A DNA stretch of 64,000 nucleotides from Cervus elaphus (lineage: Eukaryota; Chordata; Mammalia; Artiodactyla; Cervidae). How positions within the stretch are numbered: the stretch's first letter is position 1; each line of letters starts with the position of its first letter. A model generated the notes under the pieces. That model saw only the letters and a list, made by a program, of their open reading frames with translations, was not told where the DNA came from and did not search any database. The position numbers and the translations under genes were made by a program. The stretch is from NCBI RefSeq assembly GCF_910594005.1, contig NC_057831.1, positions 37,778,001-37,842,000 of the forward strand, in the 5' to 3' direction. Shown here piece by piece: positions 57,401 through 63,836 of this stretch.

Positions 57401-57504
57401 TCCTCCTCTTCGCTGCTGGTTCCTTCTTCAGCTGCTAACTTATCTTGATATTCCTCTCCTCTGGGCAGAGTCTGAGAAGGTTCATTCGGTCTCAAGCATG
57501 GATC
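27334..57504 (-). CDS. FAM184B: FAM184B, coiled-coil protein, 3' eleven coding exons (5' exons lie right of the window)
   Basis: FAM184B is a long (about 1,060 residue in human) coiled-coil protein of unknown function. Exons in gene order, high to low coordinate: 57504-57398, 49372-49243, 48443-48231, 43135-42982, 39877-39714, 36897-36719, 35024-34878, 32698-32581, 30554-30450, 29666-29467, 27427-27334. Every junction is GT/AG and the joined frame stays open for 1,611 nt: 536 residues and a TAA stop. The middle exons are Gln/Glu/Leu/Arg-rich heptads (for example QALEQCATNYREDLRELKQL and [20 protein letters not shown]). The C-terminal part is Ser/Pro-rich with [20 protein letters not shown] and ends HQEWFTKYFSF. 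These features agree with my memory of the human protein. The N-terminal half, start codon and promoter are outside the window. It is convergent with MED28, the usual mammalian arrangement. No frameshift or premature stop was seen. Confidence 0.96.
27668..27742. repeat. (TA)n-rich block with repeated ATATAGCTGAG units
   Basis: Runs of TATATATA separated by AGCTGAGA, GGCCTAAAGC and TGTC; TATATATATAGCTGAG occurs twice. AT-rich microsatellite, probably polymorphic. Confidence 0.85.
27743..27960 (-). repeat. CHR-type tRNA-derived SINE, antisense
   Basis: Reads GGTCTTGATTGCTGCACGGG, GGCTACTCTCTAGCTGCAGT, CTTCTCATTGCAGTGGCTTC, CATGTGGAATCTTCCCAGAC and AACTGAATCCATGTCTCCTG: same family and order as 16690-17005. 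Confidence 0.85.
28690..28905 (+). repeat. MIR SINE remnant
   Basis: Text CCAGGTCTTGTGCTAAGCAT, TCATTTTAGAGGTGAGGAAA, GAGCTGCCCAAAGCCACACA, ATTTGAATCCAGACTC in MIR order. Confidence 0.75.
29224..29450 (-). repeat. Bov-tA SINE, antisense, with 11-bp target-site duplication
   Basis: Antisense Bov-A body (AGTGTCTGACTCTTTGCAAC, CAAGAATGCTGGAGTGGGTT) followed by the tRNA-like head (TTCTCTACCACTAGCGCCAC, CTGGGAAGCCC). It is flanked by AGCTTTGGCCC at 29213-29223 and 29451-29461. The right copy runs into the FAM184B donor region. Confidence 0.9.
29467..29666 (-). CDS. FAM184B: FAM184B penultimate coding exon
   Basis: Acceptor AATCCCAACAG, donor GTAGGG. Reads [66 protein letters not shown] plus AG. 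A Bov-tA SINE sits 16 nt downstream of the donor. Confidence 0.95.
30450..30554 (-). CDS. FAM184B: FAM184B short symmetric exon (105 nt, phase 0-0)
   Basis: Acceptor TTTTTTCCAG, donor GTAAAT. 35 codons: EERRFHYAALPSAVSHRNRS, FSFNPHPGYLTPSMK. It is needed to join IIKQLT to KKKVEEV as in the human protein. The Ser/Pro/Arg-rich text marks the end of the coiled coil. RNRSFSF fits a basophilic (AKT-type) kinase motif. The exon is too short to stand out as an ORF and was located by reading the minus strand. Confidence 0.93.
30901..31116 (+). repeat. Bov-tA SINE with 10-bp target-site duplication
   Basis: Head GGTGGCTCAGTGGTAAAGAA, body ATTCCATGGACAGAGGAACC, end AGTTGGACATGACTTAGTGA. TGCTATATGG flanks it at 30891-30900 and 31117-31126. 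Confidence 0.9.
31312..31432 (-). repeat. Bov-A SINE monomer, antisense, with 12-bp target-site duplication
   Basis: Reads GTCACTTAGTCAAGTCCGGC, CCCCATGGACTGTAGCCTGC, AGAATACTGGAGTGGGTCAC. CAATTCCTTATT flanks it at 31300-31311 and 31433-31444. Confidence 0.9.
32029..32312 (-). repeat. Bov-A2 SINE (two Bov-A units), antisense, with 8-bp target-site duplication
   Basis: A GCTGCTGCTGCTGCT run leads into one antisense Bov-A unit (to about 32165), then a linker and a second unit. GTCATTCT flanks at 32021-32028 and 32313-32320. The dimeric build is diagnostic of ruminant Bov-A2. Confidence 0.92.
32581..32698 (-). CDS. FAM184B: FAM184B exon (LKDSGEKPGKGASRPEDVQL)
   Basis: Acceptor TTGAAACAG, donor GTGAGG. 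A completes Glu, then LKDSGEKPGKGASRPEDVQL, IGRLQTRLKEREEIIKQLT. Confidence 0.95.
33629..33657. repeat. Perfect 14-1-14 inverted repeat
   Basis: GAAGCCCTTGCTTC, a single T, then GAAGCAAGGGCTTC. The arms match perfectly. Confidence 0.97.
34245..34542 (+). repeat. BovL1-like LINE 3' end
   Basis: Reads GACTCTGTGGGAGAAGGCAA, GAGAATAGCATTGAAACATG, CCATGGCTGATTCATGTCAA, GTAATTAGCCTCCAATTAAA and an A-rich tail with AAATAAATAAAT. The same 3' end occurs inverted at 59316-59647. Confidence 0.88.
34878..35024 (-). CDS. FAM184B: FAM184B coiled-coil exon (LLEEDQQAQRAREVEMLRQE)
   Basis: The pyrimidine tract is an almost pure C run with single A spacers, ending CTCCAG; the donor is GTAAGT. G completes Arg, then LLEEDQQAQRAREVEMLRQE, HRKEMQAMVADFSSAQARLQ, ARLAALET plus GA. 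The length of 147 nt is a multiple of three (phase 2-2). Confidence 0.95.
35030..35051. other. G-quadruplex-type run overlapping an exon's pyrimidine tract
   Basis: G4-T-G5-T-G7-T-G3 on the + strand. On the FAM184B (minus) strand it is the C-rich tract just upstream of the acceptor at 35025/35024. Confidence 0.8.
36190..36400 (+). repeat. MIR SINE remnant
   Basis: Text TTTACCAAGTACCAGGGTCA, GACTTGCCCAGGTCACACAG, CTATTAACAGGACCACAGCA in MIR order. Diverged. Confidence 0.65.
36719..36897 (-). CDS. FAM184B: FAM184B exon (Gly/Pro linker then coiled coil)
   Basis: Acceptor TTCTCCCCAG, donor GTCGGT (non-consensus at +3/+4). Reads EEGGPGQAGSPKGKSAAELQ, PREGCGLREENSQLKEAVRR, LQAEVEQHQQEALQLRDQR plus two bases. 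GC-rich. Confidence 0.94.
37154..37181. repeat. Poly-G tract
   Basis: 28 bases of G with three C interruptions, in a FAM184B intron. Confidence 0.95.
37187..37300 (-). repeat. MST-type (MaLR) LTR fragment, antisense
   Basis: Reads TCTCTTCTTATAAGGACACT, TGGTGATTAGGGCTTCAACA, TGTAAATTTGGGC, matching the antisense 5' half of MST LTRs. Confidence 0.6.
39714..39877 (-). CDS. FAM184B: FAM184B coiled-coil exon (SLRQELAEQRAACSEHQKDL)
   Basis: Acceptor CCTTTTGCAG, donor GTCAGC. AG completes a Glu codon, then SLRQELAEQRAACSEHQKDL, EVLQTELRALESMGRRQVIT, QCPGDSENRAGTSE. Confidence 0.94.
40000..40190 (+). repeat. MIR SINE remnant
   Basis: Text AATATGTTAAGCCCTTAAAA, CCCACTTTATGACGAAGGAA, CAGCCTCAGAGAGGCTCAGC. 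Diverged. Confidence 0.6.
41222..41290 (+). repeat. Imperfect (CATC)n microsatellite
   Basis: Repeated CCATCCA/CCACCCA units, with interruptions. Confidence 0.8.
42160..42430 (+). repeat. MIR SINE with internal tandem duplication
   Basis: MIR text CAGGCGCTATGCTAAGCACT and GGTCACACAGCTAGG. The middle part TACCATTTTACAGATGAGCA appears twice, at 42256-42299 and 42329-42371, with extra TCTAGGGGATA units between. Confidence 0.85.
42982..43135 (-). CDS. FAM184B: FAM184B coiled-coil exon ([20 protein letters not shown])
   Basis: Acceptor TGCCCACAG, donor GTATGC. Reads [51 protein letters not shown] plus one base. Strong coiled coil. Confidence 0.95.
43506..43622 (+). repeat. MaLR LTR 3' fragment
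   Basis: Text CTGTCAACACCTTGATTTTA, GGACTTCTGACTTCTAGCAC, CAGCCACCAAGTTTATGGTA matches the 3' part of mammalian MaLR LTRs. Confidence 0.6.
44333..44548 (+). repeat. Bov-tA SINE with 11-bp target-site duplication
   Basis: Head TTCTCTGGTGGTTCAGACAG, body GAGAATCCCATGGACAGAGG, end AGTTAGACATGACTGAGCAA. TTGTTTGCCTT flanks at 44322-44332 and 44549-44559. Confidence 0.92.
44887..45255 (+). repeat. MST-type (MaLR) LTR, near full length
   Basis: Reads ATTCATATGTTGAAACCTGT, GAATTAGGAGGTGGGGCCCC, CATGAATGGGATTAGTGCCC, AAATAAATTTCTGTTGTTAA and GAATGGACTAAGACAA in consensus order. A solo LTR of an ancient endogenous retrovirus-like family; no coding part present. Confidence 0.8.
45255..45450 (+). repeat. 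MIR-like remnant
   Basis: Text CTTCACTTTATGAATGGGGA, GCAGACCCAGGATTTGAACC. Diverged. Confidence 0.55.
46305..46596 (+). repeat. CHR-type tRNA-derived SINE, full length, AAAT tail
   Basis: Head TTTCCCTGGTGGTCCAGTGG, TCAATCCCTGGTCCGGGAAG, a body with GCAACAAGAGAAGTCACTGC and AACTAGAGAAGGCCCACATG, then an (AAAT)n tail. CTACCTT flanks at 46298-46304 and 46597-46603. Confidence 0.88.
47990..48150 (-). repeat. MIR-like remnant
   Basis: Text CTTACTAGCTATGTGACCCT, AACCTCTCTGAGCCTCTTTC, CTCATCCAGAAAAAGG is typical of the MIR reverse strand. Confidence 0.65.
48231..48443 (-). CDS. FAM184B: FAM184B coiled-coil exon (213 nt, phase 0-0)
   Basis: Acceptor TGGGCAG, donor GTAAAG. 71 whole codons: VSQMQQALEQCATNYREDLR, ELKQLSDHEREQLRHELQET, VQQNQAAKAQLEAAHKRALC, MLEKAKNQEVK. 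Strong heptad coiled coil. Confidence 0.95.
48444..49242 (-). other. FAM184B: FAM184B intron
   Basis: 0.8 kb intron between the IEVPIK and VSQMQQ exons. No repeat family or exon recognised with confidence. Confidence 0.65.
49243..49372 (-). CDS. FAM184B: FAM184B exon (IEVPIKEGGDLQPLLGSLPK)
   Basis: Acceptor TCTTCAAAG, donor GTAGAA. The first G completes the Arg codon from the previous exon; then IEVPIKEGGDLQPLLGSLPK, EKAPEIQRLQEEWQSQKARL, QAQ. The upstream intron is 8.0 kb. Confidence 0.93.
51585..51965 (-). repeat. MST-type (MaLR) LTR, antisense, inside the L1
   Basis: Reads GCAGAAATTAATTTTCTCAT, GTCAGCAGGTTTGGTTTCTT, CTCTTCTTATAAGGAAATAC, GATTAGGGCCTTAACATATG: antisense MST order. Confidence 0.75.
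52516..52648 (+). repeat. Bov-A SINE with (CAG)n tail and 11-bp target-site duplication
   Basis: Reads GGAGAAGGAAATGGCAACCC, CACTCCAGTGTTCTTGCCTG, GTCGCACAGAGTCGGACACG, ACTGAAGCGACTTAGCAGCA. ATACATTTACC flanks at 52505-52515 and 52649-52659. Close to consensus, so young. Confidence 0.93.
54926..55140 (-). repeat. Bov-tA SINE, antisense, with 11-bp target-site duplication
   Basis: A GCTGTTGCTGCT start, Bov-A body (CAGTCGTGTCCAACTTTGTG) and tRNA-like end (CTTTACTGCTGAGCCACCAG). TCTGACCTGCT flanks at 54915-54925 and 55141-55151. Confidence 0.92.
55985..56322 (+). repeat. MST-type (MaLR) LTR 1 of cluster
   Basis: Reads CCCCTCAAAATTCCTGTTTT, CCTCATGAATAGGATTAGTA, AAATAAATTTCTGTTGTTCA, ending AAATTGACTATGACAA. 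Confidence 0.75.
56335..56510 (+). repeat. MST-type LTR internal segment 2 of cluster (duplicated)
   Basis: Starts CTCATGGTGAGATTAGTACC directly after LTR 1. It matches 56821 onward at a constant 480-bp offset with only 4 differences in the first 73 bases. Confidence 0.8.
56703..57045 (+). repeat. MST-type (MaLR) LTR 3 of cluster
   Basis: Reads CTGTGGATTGAACTGTGTCT, CCTCATGATGAGATTAGTGC, GTTGTAGGGTATTTTGTTAT, ending CCAAACTAACTAAGACC. It contains the second copy of the segment shared with 56335-56480. Confidence 0.8.
57315..57338 (+). repeat. (GAAT)n microsatellite
   Basis: Five to six GAAT units just downstream (in gene sense) of the FAM184B exon at 57398-57504. Confidence 0.9.
57398..57504 (-). 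CDS. FAM184B: FAM184B exon (DPCLRPNEPSQTLPRGEEYQ)
   Basis: On the minus strand the acceptor TTTTCCCTTAG precedes 57504 and the donor GTACAG follows 57398. Reads DPCLRPNEPSQTLPRGEEYQ, DKLAAEEGTSSEEEE and two bases of an Arg codon. Acidic linker rather than strong coiled coil. It is the most 5' FAM184B exon in the window. Confidence 0.93.
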
Positions 57505-59164
57505 CTAAGGGAAAAACAGTTGTAAGATGAGACTAAAGTAAAGTTCCTGGAGCCAACCTGTGGTTTACCAAACCAGAGAGCAGAGGAGAAAGAGCCCCCA
57601 GCAATCCTCACAGCTCTCAGGCCTGTGATGCTTCAGTGCTGAGCCCACTGCCTGGCTCAGGAGCAGTGTCAGCCCTGATCCCTGTATCCTGCTTTTCAGC
57701 CTAGCAAGCATGTCACGCAGCTGATGAACTAAAGCACAGACAGAGAAACTAAAGCATGTAGCTTGTCCAGGGTTCCTATCAGAGAGGAATGGAAATGAAA
57801 TGCAAACCTGAGGCTGTGCGGGGATCAGAGAACAGTGCCAGCAGCAGCCACTGGTCTATAAGGGTGAGCAACTGGTATTATTATTATACTCATATTACAG
57901 GTCTGCTACATCCTATAATACAGGATCAGAAAACATGGAACTTTATCAAAAGCCTTGAGAAGTGGGATATGGTGGGAGGACAACATGGAAACCATGAGTT
58001 AATATGAGTTAATGTGAGTTAATGAGGCTTTGGAATTTTCTATCAATAGTATTTGTTCATGTTATCATTTCCTCTTTCAGCAGAGAAGAAAGGTGAAGAA
58101 GACTTTGTTATTTTGATTCTTCTACTTGTTACAATAACCACTGTCCACAAAAAACAGTGTAAGACAGGCTAGGATAGACCTCTTTGTTGAGAAATCTCAT
58201 TAAATAATAATAAATTGCTACCTGGGCTTTCTGTTAATTATTATTATTATTATTATTATGTGTCTCTGTCAGTTTTGTGTTTTTCTGGCCCTGAGCTTCA
58301 TCAGCTGTAAAACAAAGTGGTTGGTTACATCTCTGGTTTTCAAATCATGCTCCAGGGACCATGAGAGATACCCCTGGTGATAAGAGAGGCAAAGCTGAGA
58401 CTGGAAGATGGGGCCTTGGGCTCCCCTCCCTCCCTGACACAGAATGAAACTGCTTTGGTTGCCTTCTACATACTCTAATGTTTATGAAAGGCCACCAATG
58501 TCAAGGCCAATGAGGACCTCCATGTTGCCAAATCTAATGGTCACTCCTTGGGCTTCGGTTAATTGAACTTTTCTGCAGAACTGGAATATCTGTTCCTTCC
58601 TCCTCCACGCAGCCCCCTTTCCTGGGTTTCCTCCTCTCTCTCAGCTACTCCTCTGTCTCCTCTGCTAAAGCCTCCTCCATTCCTGCCCTAAACCTCAATC
58701 CTTGGACTTCTCTTTTCTGTCTTACTCCCTAGTGTCTCATCTAGGTCCATGGATACTAATGACAAACAGTTTACCTCCATTTCCAAGATTCCCCCTAAAC
58801 TCTGGACTTGTATATCCAATTGCCCTCCAAACATCATTCAGATGCTTAATAAGCTTCTCAAACTGTAACATGTCCAGAACTGAACTCTTGGTCTTACCTC
58901 CTCCAAACAACAAGCATGTACTTTCCTCGGGCCTTTGCACTGGTTGTTCTTGCTGCCTTCAATGCTCTACCCTATGATATTTACATGTCTAGCTTCCTCA
59001 CTTCACTCACCACAACCAAGAGACCTTCTCTCGTTTAAAACTTGGGCTCTGGCAGCAAACTGCCTATGCTTAAATCCCATTTCTTCTTATTTATGATGTA
59101 ACAATTCTAATGGTACCAGTAATCACAATAAGAATTGACTCAGTTCAACATGAATATCTCTACC

Positions 59165-59300
59165 CTAGTGAAATGAATCTTTGTGACCCCATGTTCTGTA
59201 CAGTTGATGGAATTCTCCAGGCCAGAATACTGGAGTGGGTAGCCTTTCCCTTCTCCAGGGGATCTTCCCAACCCAGGAATTGAACCCAGTCTCCCACATT
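59165..59300 (-). repeat. Bov-tA SINE, antisense, first part (split by L1)
   Basis: Reads TTTGTGACCCCATGTTCTGT, AATACTGGAGTGGGTAGCCT, CCAACCCAGGAATTGAACCC. Its continuation (ACCAGCTGAGCCACAAGGG) lies after the L1 at 59663. Confidence 0.88.
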
Positions 59301-59315
59301 GCAGGCAGATTCTTT

Positions 59316-59647
59316 TTTTTTTTCCTTAGTTTTTTGAAGGTTGAGTTTCTTTTTTCCTTTATTTTTATTAGTTGGAGCCTAATTACTTTACAATATTGCA
59401 GTGGTTTTTGCCATACATTGACATGAATCAGCCATGGATTTATAGGTGTTCCCCATTCTGAACCCCCCTCCCACCTCCGTCCCTATCCCATCCCTCTGGG
59501 TCATCCCAGTGCACCAGCCCTGAGCACTTGTCTCAAGCATCCAACCTGGACTGGTGATCTATTTCACATATGCTAACATACATGTTTCAACGCTATTCTC
59601 TCAGATCATCCCACCCTTGCCTTCTCCCATAGAGTCCAAAAGTCTGG
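59316..59647 (-). repeat. BovL1-like 3' end inserted into the Bov-tA, 15-bp target-site duplication
   Basis: A T-run (complement of the poly(A) tail) then TTAGTTGGAGCCTAATTACT, TTGACATGAATCAGCCATGG, ending CCATAGAGTCCAAAAGTCTG. GCAGGCAGATTCTTT flanks at 59301-59315 and 59648-59662. 5'-truncated L1 with no coding capacity. Confidence 0.93.
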
Positions 59648-59662
59648 GCAGGCAGATTCTTT

Positions 59663-59805
59663 ACCAGCTGAGCCACAAGGGAAACCCAAGAATTCTGGAG
59701 TGGATAGCCTATCCCTTCTCCAGTGGATCTTCCTGACCCAGGAATCGAACCCGGGTCTCCTGCATGCAGACTGATTCTTTACCAACTGAGCTATCAGGGA
59801 AGCCT
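59663..59805 (-). repeat. End of the split Bov-tA plus a second truncated Bov-tA
   Basis: ACCAGCTGAGCCACAAGGGAAACCC finishes the first SINE (key part AGCTGAGCCACAAGGG). Then TTCTGGAGTGGATAGCCTAT, AATCGAACCCGGGTCTCCTG, GAGCTATCAGGGAAGCC is another antisense Bov-tA lacking its 3' part. Confidence 0.85.
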
Positions 59806-60006
59806 AGTAAAATGAATCATCACTACAAGGCTCTAAAAATGAACTTGTAGGGACCTAGCGACAGAGCCTGAAAACATAAGGCAAAATGTTCAGAAATACA
59901 GGGAGGAACAAGCAAATTTATAATGGGAGATTTTAATACACACTTCTCAGAGACTCATATATCAGGTACACAAAATAAGCTAGGAAATGGAAGATTTGAA
60001 CAAGAT

Positions 60007-60059
60007 TAATAAGCTGAAGTTTCAGCTTATTAGTTTTAGCTACTAGTTAGTAGCTAAAA
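60007..60059. repeat. Two adjacent perfect hairpins
   Basis: TAATAAGCTGAA/GT/TTCAGCTTATTA (60007-60032), then one base, then TTTTAGCTACTA/GT/TAGTAGCTAAAA (60034-60059). Both have 12-bp perfect arms and a GT spacer. Confidence 0.97.
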
Positions 60060-60212
60060 AAGAACAATAATCACTGTTAATGTTTATATAATGCTTAGTG
60101 TGCACCCTCAACTCTAGGAGGCGAGAATCATACCATTTTAAAGGTGATGAACCTTGCCCAAGGTCATGCAGTGAACACCAGAACTAGAGTTTAAATATAT
60201 AAGCTTTAACCA

Positions 60213-60262
60213 TGGGGGTCACAAACAGTCACACACGACTTAGTGACTGAACTACAACAACA
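60213..60262 (+). repeat. Bov-A 3' end fragment
   Basis: GGGGTCACAAACAGTCACAC, ACGACTTAGTGACTGAAC, then ACAACAAC. Only the last part of a Bov-A unit. Confidence 0.75.
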
Positions 60263-62449
60263 AACCTTTAACAACCAAACAGAATGTATACTTTTTGGCT
60301 ATCACATAGGAACCATTTTTAAAAAACAGACTCCACAACAGGCTACAGAGCAAATTTCAGCATAGCTAGAGTGTCGACATTTTATAGACCACATTATCTA
60401 ATGACAATGCAAAAAATTTAGAAAACAGTAAGAAAGTAGGTTTAAAAAGTGAGATAAACTTCAAAACTCTGGTATACAGCTAAAGACATACACTGAGAGG
60501 GAAATTTATAGCCTTAAGTGCATTTATTATAGAACATTTAAGAAGTTAGAAAAAGGATAACATAATAAACCCAAAGTAAGTAGAAGGAAAGAAGTATGAA
60601 AGACAAAATTAATGGCATAGAAAAAGGCAGATCTGACCAGCACATCTGAAAGCCGGCTTTTTGAAAAGACACATCAAACTACTGCTAAGACTGATCAAGG
60701 AAAAAGGGAGAAGGAACTTAAAGCAACATGAATAATGGACAAAGATCTCATGACAGTTATGAAGATGAAAAAGAATTTCAAATGCACTCTGAGTCACTGT
60801 GAAGACTGTGAAAGAGAATGTGCAGGATGTAATTTCTGGGCTACCTTATTGACCACTGATATATTTAAAGGCATCCTGGGCAGGAGTCCAGAAACAGGAG
60901 AGGATAGAAAATGCTTTAAAAGGCTGATGATGCACTTAGATGACTACGCCAGCTCCCCACAGCATAGCGTCCATCTATTTCCATGCAGTAACTCATGGAC
61001 GCCTGCAACTCAGGGAGGTGGGCAGGAAAGACAACCCCGTCCTTGTGTTGCAGAGGGGGGATCTAAGGTCGGAGAAGCCCAGACTTCCATGTGACTGCAC
61101 TGGCACTCTGTTGTGTTAGCATGATCACCAGCTGCCAGTATCAGGGCCTAACTGGATGAGTTCAAACTGTGATAGGAATGTATTACTGAAACGTATCTGC
61201 AAATCAGACACTTAAAATCAACCTGATAGATGAAGGCTGCTTCCCAAATCAACGGGGAGATAAACTCAGCAATCTTTTCTGTTTCTGTTCACTTGCTTCC
61301 AGCTCCCTGGAAACCAAAGACAAGGATATCCTTCCCATGAAAAGGAGATGAGTCCTCCCCCTCCCTGCAAATAATTAAAGGACCCAGTGTTCCTTTAAAT
61401 CATCCTCTGGCCAAGGCTAATTTTTGAAGGTGTTCCTAACCCAGCTTGAAACAGTACCCTCAGCTCCATTCATTCAGTTGTCACGTCATGGATCAGTTAA
61501 TACACAAGGAGATGCAAACATCTGCCACATGTGGGTATGTTAGGTGCTGGAAGGACAGAGATTAATAAGAGGTATAATTCCTGATTTCAACAAACTAATG
61601 GTTCAGCAGAGGGGACCAACAGACCATATAAATGGAAAGCATTCACCCTCACCACCCTACCTTCTATACCTGGTATTTTGGGTCAAAGTGTATCATTCCA
61701 AAGGAACTGGGGTGCCATCTGAATATTTCTCAAAGGAATCTGACCTTGGAAATGAACAGTAGGCTGAAGGAGCACTTTCAAGCTCACCAATACTCATTTC
61801 TCTGAATGTCAAATGGGGCAGTCTCTCCAGCATCCCTTTTCTGGTTGTTGGCTTGGGATCCCAGTGAGTGCCTCCCAGGACCAACAGTGAGCCACTCTGG
61901 GTGGATCCTGAGTTAATCGCTCCTAATTCACGCTCTTGCATTCCCCATCAGGCATTTCTCAGGTTCTATCCAGGACTCTCTCCATCACTAAAGTATGCAC
62001 AGAAAATAAATAGCTCTGCTTCTCCCCTAACCATCCACTGCAAAAGCCTCCTCCCAACTCCTCCCAAGCAAATGGCTGGTTATTTTAAACCCACAGTCAC
62101 ATTAGGCCTTCATCTTTCATCTTCTAGGCAGTGAACCTCATCTGGGTTGTTTCTATTTTTAAGGAACACCCACACCCAGGAAATCTTCAGGAAGGAAATA
62201 TTGAAAGTCTTTCTCAAGTTCATTTGACAATCTTTCAAAGGCAGCATTATGCACATCTTAAAAATAGAACACCTAATGCAATGGGGTTTTGCTGAAATGA
62301 TTACAGGGGACTGTAATAGATACTACAAAGTCACCTTACATTATAGACTCTTTTAACAGTTTCTAAAAGTGACTTCATGTGCTTTCTTCCGTTTATTACA
62401 AGTCTCTGGGGTGGAGGACAGGAGTCATGTCTGCCACTTTACTAATGAA

Positions 62450-62600
62450 AAGCAGTATAGAACTGTAATTTGGACACTGGTGTTCCTCAGTGTTCCTCAG
62501 TTTGGGCCTCAGTTTCCCTATCTGTAAAGCGAGGATAATAACACTTGCCTCATAGGGTTGTGGTGTGGGACTGTGTACACACTATGTTCTTGGTACTTGA
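62450..62600 (-). repeat. MIR-like remnant
   Basis: Text GGGCCTCAGTTTCCCTATCT, GTAAAGCGAGGATAATAACA, preceded by a small TGTTCCTCAG direct repeat. Confidence 0.65.
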
Positions 62601-63786
62601 TCTATTTGCCACGATGAACAGTGAGGAAACTGATGCCAGAGAGGTAATTATATAATATTTACTTCCTGCATTTGAAATGGAGCTCTCTGAGGACCACCCT
62701 CACTCATCCAGCCCTGGGCCTCTCTTAATGACAGCACTCATAAAGACTTGTTGAGGCAAAATGAGTTGAATAATAATGACCACAAATAACTTTTCTTTTT
62801 GTTCTGGAGAAGGTGCAGGCAAGGATCTATGAAAACTTCATCCCTTTCCTGTCCCCAGCTCACTGAGACCCAGACACCAGAATCTTCCACAAAAAAATAA
62901 ATTTTCTGTGAAAATTACCAAGACTCACACGACTTTCTGGAAACTAATGAAGAACACTGTGAACCTAAGAGAATCAAGGAGACCAGACATGAGAGGCCAG
63001 GATAAAAGGCTCAATGGAGTCTCAGCTGTCTATGGTGGGGACAGAGCCACACCCAGGGTTGGCAGCCCTCCCTCTGTGTATTCTGGGCATGGAGTGAAAA
63101 GTCTCGGCCTTATTGTTTATATCTCTCTTGACTCACTGAAATGGTTTGGCAGAACAGCTAAGAACAACCGTTGTTGTGTCCCGTGTGGGGGCTGGGTTCA
63201 CTGCGCTGTAATGCACTGCTCACGCACCATCCACACAGGCCTGGACTTTGTACCTCTAGGGCCTTGGCAAAGCTTTGACTCGCTTGGTTGGCATAGATTT
63301 TGCTGGAAAAAAATATCTGAACTAAATTATAAACTTTCTCTGATATAGCTTGACCAAGTTCAGAAAGTTGTGTAACCTGTTGAGTTGGTAAGGTTGTGGG
63401 GAAACAGACACTTGCGCCCGCTGCCATGGGGGGTACACTGACACCCTTGATGGAGTGCAGGGCAGCAAGTCTATCCAAGTTCAAGCTGCTCATACCACTG
63501 GACCTAGCAAATCCTACAGTGGTAAGAGTTAGCCCCTACTAAACATTTACATGTACTGTTTCTGTCATTGTTTCACAGATGAGTGTGGAATGAATGAATA
63601 ACGTACATGTTGAGTTGAATCAAGCAGAATTGATACTCATGAAGGTTCTTCCTTCTTTACTTCTGTCTCGAACTGAGCTCTTGGAGGGATCGTTGTCTAG
63701 ACCCAGAAGGGTCAGATGAGAGCCCAGTTTCATGATGCACCAACCCAAGGTTTTCAATGTGCACTTGTATTTAAACTTCTTTGTGT

Positions 63787-63836
63787 ATAGTTGCTCAGTC
63801 ATGTCTGATTCTTTGTGACCCCATGGACTGTAGCCC
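63787..63836 (-). repeat. Bov-A fragment, antisense
   Basis: Reads AGTTGCTCAGTCATGTCTGA, TTCTTTGTGACCCCATGGAC, TGTAGCCC. Confidence 0.8.

Noticed and set aside
63158..63493. 111-residue minus-strand ORF (MSSLNLDRLAALHSIKGVSV...) overlapping a 146-residue + strand ORF
   Set aside because: No recognisable domain, and it does not match the expected preceding FAM184B coiled-coil exon. Overlapping open frames on both strands of GC-richer sequence are expected by chance.
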